From: Artemisia argyi
Taxonomy: Eukaryota > Streptophyta > Magnoliopsida > Asterales > Asteraceae
Direction of reading: 5' to 3'
Assembly: GCA_030686995.1 (NCBI GenBank)
Contig: CM060681.1
Coordinates: 160,412,333 to 160,476,332, forward strand
Length of the DNA: 64,000 nucleotides
Below are positions 26,271-36,895 of the stretch, one piece after another. Made by a program: the position numbers and the translations under genes. The stretch's first letter is position 1; each line of letters opens with the position of its first letter. The notes under the pieces were generated by a model that saw only the letters and a list, made by a program, of their open reading frames with translations, did no database searches and had not been told where the DNA came from.

Positions 26271-26919
26271 ATATCTAACGAATATAGGCAGAGCATACGC
26301 ATAGGTAGAAAGAACCTAAAGTCTTACTAATCGCAGATAGTCGCCAACGGAAACAGAAATCTAGGTCTTCTATAAGGCACTCCTCAAGATATCATATGAA
26401 CACAATAAGTGCACTTATATAACGTTAGTATTATCACATTGATCAGGCGTCATAAAGCCTCACATAATATGCCTTCATGATGGTCATACTTTATCTCAAG
26501 TCGTAAATCAAAATCTACAAACCACCTAATAGTCCAACTAAATCGTAGGGTAGGCCCTGGTCAAAGATCAATAACGGAACAATGTCGGCAAAACAAATGA
26601 AACCCATAATGACGTAACAAAATCAAACAACATAACAAAGAGGAAAACAAAACTACTCATAAGAGTAAAGGAAATCCTCGAATTTCTAGCAGAAGTAAAG
26701 TACGTCGTCGATAGCGTCAATCCAGTCATAAACATACATCTCAAGGTTCCTTCCAAGCTCAAGTAGTCGGTCTATGGTTGTCCATCAGCTCATAGGGTGA
26801 AAAGGAATCATAAACTCGAGTCTGGTTCCTCAAGCCTTCGGCAGTTCTTCTTGGAATGTGATGGAGTAATGTGAGTCTCTGGCACTATCTTCAAATCCCT
26901 TCATCATCCAGTCTGCTTC
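26271..26919 (-). mobile_element. Element T interior, left part, decayed
   Basis: Low-identity remnant of the T internal region up to the gcttc duplication where M inserted (26915-26919). Only short broken frames are seen. This interval and 49202-51231 were contiguous before M arrived. Confidence 0.55.
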
Positions 26920-28481
26920 TGATGCGTGGGAATTGCACCAGGCTTTACCTCTCGAGGGATATCGAGAAGCTTACAACCCTCACCAGGCAGTGTACCTGAT
27001 CGTTGTAGTATAGTATAGTGACAAGTACCGGGGGATTGATCGTTCAACTCAGGAATAGTGTCGTTAGGATTGAAATTAATCTAACTAGGTCTAAAGGTGA
27101 AGGATGATTCTTTTTTGTATTTTTATATTTTATGAAAAGCAAGTAAAAATCTCGGGTATTGGAAGGAGGGGCGGAATTAGTTGCTAATCAACTAACCCAA
27201 AAGCTACTAATTAAACTAATGTGCAAGAAAACTAAACTAAGGTTCTACAAGATAAGTGAAGCATGTCTACCCATGATATGTTACTCCTTGCTAGCTATCC
27301 AATTCTACCTATTGAATTGTTACACCTTGTTTTAATTGACGGGTTGTATTCCTTAATACCATTCATGGGGTGGCGTACTTACTTCCCCAATTCTATAAGC
27401 TCCTACTTCACTCCTATGTCGAGCCGGCTAAGAAGCTCTTAACATGGGATCACTAGAATTCGCTCATGCATTAAATACAACCATAAAAACCTAGTACACA
27501 TCGGCTCATGTTTCTTAAGACGTTCAAGCAAGTTACACAATGGAGATCTGCCAGTTTTCTTAAGTCTAACATCGAATTCATTCAACCAAAACAAGAATCA
27601 ATAGGAAACAAGAATTATAAACTAAACCAACTAGATCTATTGAAGTTGTCACGCCTTAATTGATGGAGATAGACACACACATCAACAAGCCCTCATTGAT
27701 GGAGATAGACACAAACATCAACAAGAAATCAATGAGATCTAATTAATTATACACAAGTTTCACACAATCATAAGTAGACACAAGGTGAATTAGCAAAACA
27801 TCATCAAAGAAGAGCAATCAACAATGATAATGGAAAACATAATTAAGATAGAATCAACAAACCAATACATGATGTTTATGGAGTGATTGAAACCCTCTAA
27901 GTTGCTAGAAAAACACCTACCTAAACCCAGGAATCGACCTTAGGTTTTAGGGCTTACAAAAAGTGAAGTTATGATGTTATATTTATAGGCATGTTTTCTG
28001 TCGGCCCTTCTTGATGGCGTCAGCTTATTTCTCTTGACGCCGTCATGACCATTTTTTCACCAAATTGTAGATCTCTTCGTCCTATTCGCGTGGGCTTTTG
28101 AATCACCTAAATCCGAGTTCGTATGCAAAAGTTATGACCAAAACAATATCAGCTACTCCGCGCGTAAGTTTTGACAAGTTAACACGTGACGGCCTTGGGT
28201 GACGCCTTCACGTTTCTTTTGGGCCGTCACCACTTTTACTCTTGACACCGTCAAGATTTTCTTCTTGACACCGTCATCCACTGTTCCCAGCAAGGAAAAT
28301 TAAGTCTTTGCCGTTTTCTTCACTTTTATGCTCCAAAAATGTCCAAAATGCCTTCTTTTCCAGAATTCACTCCCAAAGTACCTAAAATCACAAAAGGAAC
28401 GATTTAAGGCAATATTTGATCAAATAAATTCAATTCCGCGCTTAAATGACCCCCTAAAAGTGGTTCATTTTTGCCTCATCA
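26920..28481 (-). mobile_element. Element M 3' LTR
   Basis: A 1562-bp LTR, plus-strand ends tgatgcgtgg and gcctcatca. It is followed on the right by the minus-sense polypurine tract (tataccctta). It contains a short duplication in which 'tgatggagatagacaca' occurs twice (about 27660-27720). A minus-sense TATA box, TATAAATA, lies near 27980. Confidence 0.93.
28012..28276 (-). promoter_or_regulatory. TGACG palindrome array, M 3' LTR
   Basis: One exact site (28035-28045) with near-exact sites at 28012, about 28246 and 28266 and half sites between them, immediately upstream (minus sense) of the TATA box at about 27980. Several sites are decayed by C-to-T type changes (tgatggcgtca, tgacaccgtca) that are intact in the M 5' LTR. 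Confidence 0.6.
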
Positions 28482-30960
28482 TATACCCTTACACTTGAGA
28501 TTTCCTTGTCCTCAAGAAAATGCGCTTTTATTCTAGTCAAAATACAAGTTAGGGGTCATTTAACACTAATATAAAAGTAATTAAAACAAATAATCGTTCC
28601 ACTAAAGACCAAAGACAAGCACGGAGGTCATATACTAGCACCTCACAAATAGTGTTTAGATACTCACATCTCTCGGGTGTAATAAAGTAATATCACATTA
28701 TGGAAATAGAAAACATCTCTCACTACCTGTCCTAACAAAATAGATTACCATAGGCTTGGAAAGGATCAAATCTCCACCACATGGCGTAAGCACCTAGGAT
28801 AAACTATCAAAGAGGTCTTTTAAAGGGTTGTAATGTTAGGTGTAGGGATATGGAATACACGGTTTTGTTAGATATAGGCAGTCTTTATTGGTGGCAAGTT
28901 AACAATCTTAGTTAATTACATGTACAATATGGCGTTGCTAAGCCAAGACTAGACTCGACTTAAGCTAATAAATCAAAAATAATAAAAATATAAAACAAAC
29001 ATAGAATGAAAAAGGATGGTAGTCCGTATGTTTTTTTTTTTTTTTTTTTCTTTTTCTATTTTTTTTCTTTTTCTTGTTTTTCGATTTTTATTTTATTTTA
29101 TTTTATTTTATTTTATTATTTTTTTTTTGCATACACTCTTACCCTACCATCCAAAATAATACATCATAGGGAATGAAAATTCCCCTTACACTTGAATTTT
29201 TACATACTTTACAAATAACTAATCTAATGACTCGAATTAAGAAAATCAAAACACTTGGAGTACTTTTAAGATTAACGCACATACGGGGGTAATATATGAT
29301 GTTCTTCCCCATTACTCCATAAAATAAGTACTTTACCCATGAGTCCCAATCGTCCCAAAACAATATGTACAAGGATATGAATCGACTTAGCAACCATGTA
29401 ATCAATTAGATAGTTAACTTAGGGTTTAACAAATAACAATAATGCACTAAAGATGAGTGCATACACGGAAGGCTAAGGCGATTTGGGTGTACATTTAAGT
29501 GGGGTGTAACAAATTCTTCCTTTAAGTAAGATGCTTAAAGTTAGAAATGAAAAGATAGGCTCGGAGGGGTTTCTAGGGGTTTCGTGTACTAAAAATGAGT
29601 ACAATGCTAAGGGTGTGAGAAAAATTAATTGACTTAACTAGCCAAGTAATATGACTTAAATGGTCAAGTAATTATGATACGGGTTTAACACAAGGGTGAT
29701 CCTAATGCCTCTTATCATGTAGTAAATCCTACTACACGAATGTAGTCTCACTAGCGGTCTCGGGATGCATCACTAACGCAAGTTCTAGAATCTAAATGCT
29801 ACCAGTACACTCATAAGCACTAATAGTAAATGATTTTCCTATCAAATCTAAAGGCGAACCTCACATATTTGGGTGGAAAATTTTTCTGAATAGTACGGTT
29901 TTGTGTTAGTCATACGATCTCCTATCCATGAGACGCTTGCTATGGCTAAAGTTTCACTCCTAAATGTTGTAAAAAAATTTAAATTTGGCGCTAAAATTAC
30001 ACTAACAAGTATTTCTCATAGTTTTATTACACATCTACTATCAAACAAACAAACTCAAGCGAAAGTGTATCTGTAAGGTATCATCATTTTACTCTCCCCT
30101 TACGCTTAGGATGAACATTGTCCCCAATGTTTAAGTAAAGAATGTAAAAGTGAAATAAGTAAAAAGAATGAAATCAAATACTCCCCTGATTCGCTCAGTA
30201 TGGATAATAGGGTGGCCAGGTTAGATCTTCCTCCAAGAAAATGAACAATCAAAGCTTCCCTTCTAGAATATAAATCATCTTCTTGTCATACATAACCTGT
30301 AAAACCTGAGAAAACAGACAAAAACCCAAAGCATCAACCCGAACAAAGAGAACTCACAACTAGATGTAATTCCAGACTTAGGAATAAAAACAAAACAATT
30401 AAAGATATAATGCTTGTGGAATGAATATTTGCAGATTTCCTGGAGTTTATAAAACTAAAGAATTAACAAAAACTTTAAGACTCCGGTATAAACAAAAACT
30501 AGCTAAATTTCCAGAATTTTACACATGACGCCGTCAAGAGTAAACTCATGACGCCGTCAGAAGTGACCTGCAGAAATCTTTACGTTAAGCTTCCAGAAAA
30601 TTTCTAAAAAAACTTATGTCCTACTTCCTGGAAAATCCTGCAAAACATCATTATGACTCGATACAAGCATTTGACTCTAACAAGTACTAATACACATGTC
30701 CATTTAATATTGTTGTGGTTCATGCTCAATTTCGTTCTTATAAACAAATTTGGATCTCCCTTACACTTATCTTTTGCAAAATACCTTTATATGCAATTAA
30801 GACGAAGTTAAAAAGAAAATAAAGCATTTTCACAATTTATTTTGAAACATGAGCCACAAGCAACAAAAATAAAACATGCATACGGAAACAAATAAAATCA
30901 AACAAACAAACAAACAAATAAATAAAGCTTGGGTTGCCTCCCAATAAGCGCTTGTTTTTG
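28482..30960 (-). mobile_element. Element M noncoding 3' region
   Basis: Noncoding DNA colinear with P 45270-47699 and N 61375-63740. It holds four PPT-like motifs (plus-strand cccttacactt) at 28486, 29182, 30096 and 30758. It also holds a hairpin before the functional tract (about 28500-28520, loop AGGA), a second hairpin gaacattg-tccc-caatgttt (30113-30132), long T/A homopolymers at 29031-29125, and two TGACGCCGTCA sites near 30526 and 30551. It ends at the conserved motif gcctcccaataagcgctt (30936-30953). Confidence 0.85.
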
Positions 30961-30986
30961 TTTGAGTCACGAGCCTGACTCTACCC

Positions 30987-31970
30987 TTATTTAATGGAAA
31001 TAGGGGAGGTTCTCCCTACACTTTGAATTAAGTGCGGGTGGAAGTAGCAATACACACCCTTAGGGTGGAAATATGCCACGTGAGGTGAAGGGGGTGAGTG
31101 AATGGCTTCCTTCATCCTAAAACTACCCGGATAATATTGGTTGATGGGTGGGTCGGTTCCTCTTTTGTCTCCTAGATGTATATCTAAGGATGGAAAGTTG
31201 TGTAAAGGTTGAGGTTCTGGTTCATCAACATTAGGAAATTCCCTAGAACTAGGAGTAAGGTTATTACTACAAGTATTCAAACATATATCCTCAAGTGGTG
31301 CCTGGTCCAAGGGTTCTACCTCCATCGGAATTCCTAAAGTTTCTTCTACTTCTTCCGGGTAAGTCACGGGCGGTGTGTGTGCCTCAAATGATGGTTGAGT
31401 ATTTTGTGGGCTTATGTTATTGACCTCATCATTCCATGTGTCAAGATCACCTATATCCTCATCATGTGTTTTGGTAGAATCTATCCTAAGCATTCTCCTA
31501 AGTATCTCACGTGCTTCTCTAGGCATCTCAACTTCTATGTCCGAATCATAAGGATCATCCTCAATATTCTGACTGCTATATACAAATTGCCCAAGAGATT
31601 CATCATCTGTTTCTTGAGATTCATCATCATCGATCATAAAACCTAGGTCTTTTTTATCAATGTGATCATGCTCGGCTAAATCCTCCTCAATTGTTTTCTT
31701 AGGTAGTGATAATAGCAAACCTAGTGCTTCATCCAACTTATGATTTGTTGCAATGGCTCTCTCCATAATTCCTTGGCAAACTAGGTCGCATTTCCTATTG
31801 GCCTCACTAAAACTAGATCTTAAACATGGAGGTTGTTCATAAGAACCTATCCTAGGTGAAGGCTCATATAATTCATAGGTGTCTCTAAATGAGGTATTTT
31901 GAACTCTTTGGTGTGTTAGCCACTCAACCTTATCTTGTAATCTTAGAAGTCTAAGTGTACATTTGAAGCA
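30987..31970 (-). CDS. Unknown acidic ORF carried by element M
   Basis: A long minus frame of about 330 codons, rich in Asp, Glu, Ser and Pro. It has an acidic centre (several DDES/DDD stretches at about residues 115-175) and a His/Pro/Tyr-rich C-terminus ('SPPSPHVAYFHPKG'). It has no CCHC knuckle, no protease DSG and no polymerase motif. The frame is already open upstream through the T-rich leader shared with P, so that hydrophobic stretch is leader and not a membrane segment. No ATG occurs in frame until about residue 75, so the true start is unclear (a lost start codon or non-AUG start). It sits exactly where P carries gag. A stem GAGTCA/TGACTC follows the stop. I do not recognise the family. 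Confidence 0.6.
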   Translation of the reverse strand, partial: CFKCTLRLLRLQDKVEWLTHQRVQNTSFRDTYELYEPSPRIGSYEQPPCLRSSFSEANRKCDLVCQGIMERAIATNHKLDEALGLLLSLPKKTIEEDLAEHDHIDKKDLGFMIDDDESQETDDESLGQFVYSSQNIEDDPYDSDIEVEMPREAREILRRMLRIDSTKTHDEDIGDLDTWNDEVNNISPQNTQPSFEAHTPPVTYPEEVEETLGIPMEVEPLDQAPLEDICLNTCSNNLTPSSREFPNVDEPEPQPLHNFPSLDIHLGDKRGTDPPINQYYPGSFRMKEAIHSPPSPHVAYFHPKGVYCYFHPHLIQSVGRTSPISIK

Positions 31971-32104
31971 AATTACAAACAAAATCACAAAGAAAAGATA
32001 GACTACGAGAAAGCTATAAAATAAAAAGAAAAAAAAAATCTCACTTGATAGGAATCTAATGAGTAGACCTAATAAAAATCAAATTCAACCTAAACAATAA
32101 CTAT

Positions 32105-32129
32105 TCCCCGGGCTGCGGCGCCAAAAACT
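32105..32129 (-). promoter_or_regulatory. Element M primer-binding site, tRNA-Asp type
   Basis: In minus sense it reads TGGCGCCGCAGCCCGGGGA after AGTTTT. It is close to the TGGCGCCGTTGCCGGGGA site used by plant Athila-type Ty3 elements. It directly follows the 5' LTR end at 32130. Confidence 0.88.
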
Positions 32130-33611
32130 TGATGCGTGGGAATTGCACCAGGCTTTACCTCTCGAGGGATATCGAGAAGCTTACAACCCTCACCAGGCAG
32201 TGTACCTGATCGTTGTAGTATAGTATAGTGACAAGTACCGGGGGATTGATCGTTCAACTCAGGAATAGTGTCGTTAGGATTGAAATTAATCTAACTAGGT
32301 CTAAAGGTGAAGGATGATTCTTTTTTGTATTTTTATATTTTATGAAAAGCAAGTAAAAATCTCGGGTATTGGAAGGAGGGGCGGAATTAGTTGCTAATCA
32401 ACTAACCCAAAAGCTACTAATTAAACTAATGTGCAAGAAAACTAAACTAAGGTTCTACAAGATAAGTGAAGCATGTCTACCCATGATATGTTACTCCTTG
32501 CTAGCTATTCAATTCTACCTATTGAATTGTCACACTTTGTTTTAATTGAAAGGTTGTATTCCTTAATACCATTCATGGGGTGGCGTACTTACTTCCCCAA
32601 TTCTATAAGCTCCTACTTCACTCCTATGTCGAGCCGGCTAAGAAGCTCCTAACATGGGATCACTAGAATTCGCTCATGCATTAAATACAACCATAAAAAC
32701 CTAGTACACATCGGCTCATGTTTCTTAAGACGTTCAAGCAAGTTACACAATGGAGATCTGCCAGTTTTCTTAAGCCTAACATCGAATTCATTCAATCAAA
32801 ACAAGAATCAATAGGAAACAAGAATTATAAACTAAACCAACTAGATCTATTGAAGTTGTCACGCATTAATTGATGGAGATAGACACACACATCAACAAGC
32901 CCTCATTGATGGAGATAGACACAAACATCAACAAGAAATCAATGAGATCTAATTAATTATACACAAGTTTCACACAATCATAAGTAGACACAAGGAGAAT
33001 TAGCAAAACATCATCAAAGAAGAGCAATCAACAATGATAATGGAAAACATAATTAAGATAGAATCAACAAACCAATACATGATTTTTATGGAGTGATTGA
33101 AACCCTCTAAGTTGCTGGAAAAACACCTACCTAAACCCAGGAATCGACCTTAGGTTTTAGGGCTTACAAAAAGTGAAGTTATGATGTTATATTTATAGGC
33201 ATGTTTTCTGTCGGCCCATCTTGACGGCGTCAGCTCGTTTCTCTTGACGCTGTCACGACCATTTTTTCACCAAATTGTAGATCTCTTCGTCCTATTCGCG
33301 TGGGCTTTTGAATCACCTAAATCCGAGTTCGTATACAAAAGTTATGACCAAAACAATATCAGCTACTCCGCGCGCAAGTTTTGACAAGTTAACACGTGAC
33401 GGCCTTGGGTGACGCCTTCACGTTTCTTCTGGGCCGTCACCACTTTTACTCTTGACGCTGTTAAGATTTTCTTCTTGACGCCGTCATCCACTGTTCCCAG
33501 CAAGGAAAATTAAGTCTTTGCCGTTTTCTTCACTTTTATGCTCCAAAAACGACCAAAATGCCTTCTTTTCCAGAATTCACTCCCAAAGTTCCTAAAATCA
33601 CAAAAGGAACG
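32130..33611 (-). mobile_element. Element M 5' LTR, larger part
   Basis: The first 1482 bp on the plus strand. The remaining 81 bp are at 49116-49196 after the P insertion. Its array at 33222-33486 has exact TGACG palindromes at 33222-33232 and 33476-33486, with a TATA box near 33199. The last ~75 bp form an inverted repeat with the start of P's own 5' LTR. Confidence 0.93.
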
Positions 33612-33817
33612 TGATGAGGCGAAAAATGAACCACTTTTAGGGGGTCATTTAAGCCCGGAATTGAATTTATTTGATCAAATATTGCCCTAAATCGTTCCTT
33701 TTGTGATTTTAGGTACTTTGGGAGTGAAATCTGGAAAAGGAAGCAATTCGGACGTTTTTGGAGCATAAAAGTGAAGAAAACGCCAAAGACTTAATTTTCC
33801 AAGCTGGGAACAGTGTG

Positions 33818-34034
33818 TGACGGCGTCAAGAGTAAGAATTTGACGGCGTCAAGAGTAAATATCATGACGACCCAGTGCAGAAATGAAGGCGTCACAAGGA
33901 AGAGCGTCAAGAGTTAAATACGTGACGGCCTGGAAAAGTGTAATACATGACGGCGTCAGATGTAGATCAAGGCAGTCCGAGAATTCTTTTGGCGGCGAGA
34001 TGACGGCGTCCCAAGATTGTTCTTGACGCCGTCA
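33818..34034 (+). promoter_or_regulatory. TGACG palindrome array, P 5' LTR
   Basis: Exact TGACGGCGTCA at 33818, 33841 and 33948, TGACGCCGTCA at 34024, a one-base variant at 34001 and several TGACG or CGTCA half sites, all within 217 bp and ending 12 bp before the TATA box. TGACG is the half site of plant TGA-type bZIP factors, and here two half sites face each other across one base. Enhancer function is inferred. Confidence 0.65.
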
Positions 34035-34045
34035 GCCTCTATTTT

Positions 34046-34055
34046 CTATATATAG
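34046..34055 (+). promoter_or_regulatory. TATA box of P 5' LTR
   Basis: ctatatatag, conserved at the same place in the 3' LTR (48134-48143), in the solo LTR 8176-9575 and in N. Confidence 0.7.
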
Positions 34056-35022
34056 TTTTCTAATTTTCATTCATTAAGAGGAACAAGTTTGGAGAAACCC
34101 TAGGGCCGAACCATATACGAATTTTACAGCTTTTTCAAGGGTTTTCAGCCCTTGAATGCTTACATGTGCTATTGAGATAAGTGTTCTTTTAATTCAATCA
34201 ATATGTTTATGTGTTGGTTGTCTATATCTTGTGCTTGTCTTGATTCCACCATGCTAGGCTAGATTTATCTTGTGTTTGCTTAGATCTAATGAAACCTAGA
34301 TGTTAATTATGTGTTAATTACTTGTTTATGGTTGTATTGGATGAATGATTTCAATGTTAGGCTTAAGAAAACTGGCAAATCTCCAAATGGTAACATGCTT
34401 GAACGTCTTAGGAAACATGAACCGATGTGTACTAGGTTTTATTGGTTGTATTTAATGCATGAGTAAATTCTAATGATCCCATGTTAGGAGCTTCTTAGCC
34501 GGCTTGACATAGGAGTGAAGTAGGCACTCATAGGATTGGGGAGTTAAGTACGTCACCCCATGAATGGTATTAAGGAATACAATCCGTCATCCACGCAACT
34601 ATAACAAGTAATTAACGTGTAAAAGATATCTAGGGAGTAGTGAAATCTAAGTAAACACATTTCTCCACTTATTGCTCGCAACCTTAGTTTAATTTAGTTT
34701 TATTTTCATTTTTAGTATTTTATTTTGATTGCATCTTTAGTATTGGGTTAGTGGATTAGCAACTAATTCCGCTCAAATCCTTCAAACCCGAGATTTTTAC
34801 TTGCTTTCTAAAAAATATAAAAATACAAAAAGAATCATCTCTCATCTCTAGAACTAGTAATTAGGTTTTCTAATCCTAGCGACACTATCCCTAGCTGAAC
34901 GATAAATCCCCCGGTACTTGTCACTATACTATACTACAACGATCAGGTACACTACCTGGTGGGGGTTGTAAGCTTCTCGAGATCCCTCGAGAGGTAAAGC
35001 CTGGTGCAATCCCTACGCATCA

Positions 35023-35047
35023 AGTTTTTGGCGCCGCGGCCCGGGGA
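35023..35047 (+). promoter_or_regulatory. Element P primer-binding site, tRNA-Asp type
   Basis: AGTTTT then TGGCGCCGCGGCCCGGGGA directly after the LTR. It differs from M at one base (GCGG in P, GCAG in M) and is typical of Athila-type elements. Confidence 0.9.
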
Positions 35048-35193
35048 AATAGTTATTGTCTAGGTTAGAATCTCTTTTTATTAGGTCTACTTGCTAGATT
35101 CCTTTCTAGTAAGATTTTATTTTTATTTTTAGGTTTCTTTAGTCTATCTTATTTCTTTGTGTTTTTGTTCGTAACTTTTCACCACCCGACATC
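35048..35193 (+). mobile_element. T-rich leader of element P
   Basis: Untranslated leader from primer site to the gag ATG (35194). It aligns with the M leader (32104 down to about 31971) as far as 'tttttgttcgtaa'; past that point P and M are unrelated. This defines the 5' cargo boundary. Confidence 0.75.
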
Positions 35194-35213
35194 ATGGACA
35201 ACGGGAACATCTT

Positions 35214-36895
35214 TGTGGAAAACTAGAAGGGGGGGTTGAATAGTTTTCCCCTCTTTTCCGTTTTATAAAAACTTGGTTTCCAAAATGTCAATTCTAATTT
35301 ATTCAATTGCTTATTTGAAAAACCTTCAATTAGAGTTTAGTATAAAAACAACATATAATCAACATGATCAATTATATATGTAAGCTTTTTGAAAAACTTA
35401 TTTTCATGAATGGAGCTTTGGTCGATCTTTTTGTGAATACGTTTTCCTTTTAAAATCTTAAAACGTTTTGTATCAAATTATCTATCAAGTTAAACTAAAT
35501 ATGAGAAGTGTGAATAATAATCTATTTGACCAAATCATATAATAATACACACAATCACAATATTAACTTCTATGTACAACACAATCAATCATCACAACTA
35601 TATAAGCAACAATTAAGACATATAGGCATGCATAGACGTAAAGCGATAAATGCAAGAATAAATGAAAAGAGATAAGAGAAAGGAAATGCAAACCGGACAC
35701 GATGATTTATAGTGGTTCGGCTACAAGGACACCTTCCTTGTTCCTACTCCACTCCCCGAGTCACCTACTCGAGAGTTTTCTTCACTACTCAACAAGCTCC
35801 CTTTTGGCGGAGAAAACCGTACACAACTTTTGCTTACACCATTTAACGACACTAAGCTAAATGTTGAGTTCTAATAGTAGCTAGAACCAATCTCACAACA
35901 CAACTTAGATCATTACACAACTTCACGACTTCTACATGACTTCACGACTTCTTCACGACTTCACGACTTCATCACAACTTCTTCTAAACTTCTTCACGGC
36001 TTCACGACTTCATCACAACTTCTTCTAAACTCCACTACTTATTCACACACCTACATCTTCACAACTACATGTCTTCTCCACACTACTACTTCCTCCCACT
36101 ACTTCTTACTCACTCATTAAATCACTACTAAGTAAGATCATCTTGATCTACTTATTACATATACATAACTCACAACTTCACATAAGCTCTAACTACATCT
36201 TTGGCTTTGATGATGGGGAGAATTCTTCTCTTGCACTTTGAGTTATGAAAGATTGGATCACTTGAAACAAAGATTAATAATCTTATGATCAAAGGGTTTT
36301 AGAAGGATATTTAGAGAGAATTGGATCTGAAAATATTTGTGCAAAAGGTGAGAAAAATTCCAGGTTTGAGGTGGTATTTATAGGGAAAAATTTCTGACCA
36401 AATATGACAGGGGAGCGTGGCCGGTCCCCTTAAAATTAAGGGGGCCGCCCTTTATAATTAAGGGGGCCGCCCTACTGAAACGGCCAGATTTTCTGTCTTT
36501 TAGTGGGGAAAGTTTATTTGGTGAAAAACTAACTAATTTTGGTTAAAAGTTTGAAATCATATATTTAGTATGATTAAAACATTTTTCTTTATTACCAAAA
36601 GTGTTTTTCAAAAATATATAATATGTTTATATAATTAAATAAACTTTGTATTAGTTAATTAAATACCCCTTTGATCATGAGATGTATTAAACACTTGTTT
36701 ATCCATACCTTAAGTGATTCTTGAAGCATACTTGAGACGTTGAGATGTCGAGGCTTGTTGACGTAAGAATGCATAGAAGAATTGTGATCACAAGTAACTT
36801 AAGCACTTTACGTTATATGTTGTAACTTACATCTTTGTCATCATCAAAACATGAAGAGGATATTTAGATTAAATATCGTAATATTCATGCCAACA
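35214..36895 (-). mobile_element. Element C 3' LTR
   Basis: A 1682-bp LTR, plus-strand ends tgtggaaaac and gccaaca. It contains iterated 'cttcacgactt' units (about 35940-36020), a minus-sense TATA box TATAAATA (36375-36382) and the GC-rich repeat block 36419-36472 with one GGCCGGTCCCCTTAA and two TTAAGGGGGCCGCCC units. Confidence 0.93.

Larger units (their letters stand above)
33612..35022 (+). mobile_element. Element P 5' LTR
   Basis: Runs from tgatgaggcg to ctacgcatca. In order it holds the region homologous to other family LTR starts, the TGACG array (33818-34034), TATA box ctatatatag (34046-34055), a transcribed R/U5 part with 'gaccgatg' and 'cctcgagaggtaaagcctgg', and the terminal ATCA before the primer site. 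Confidence 0.95.

Noticed and set aside
29031..29125. Poly-T/poly-A tracts as a SINE or LINE tail
   Set aside because: The tracts lie at the same place within the noncoding 3' region of M, P and N, so they belong to that family and not to a separate insertion.
31988..32090. Very hydrophobic N-terminal extension of the M ORF, possible signal anchor
   Set aside because: The DNA is the T-rich untranslated leader shared with element P, where it lies before the gag ATG. The hydrophobicity comes from poly-T and poly-A tracts.
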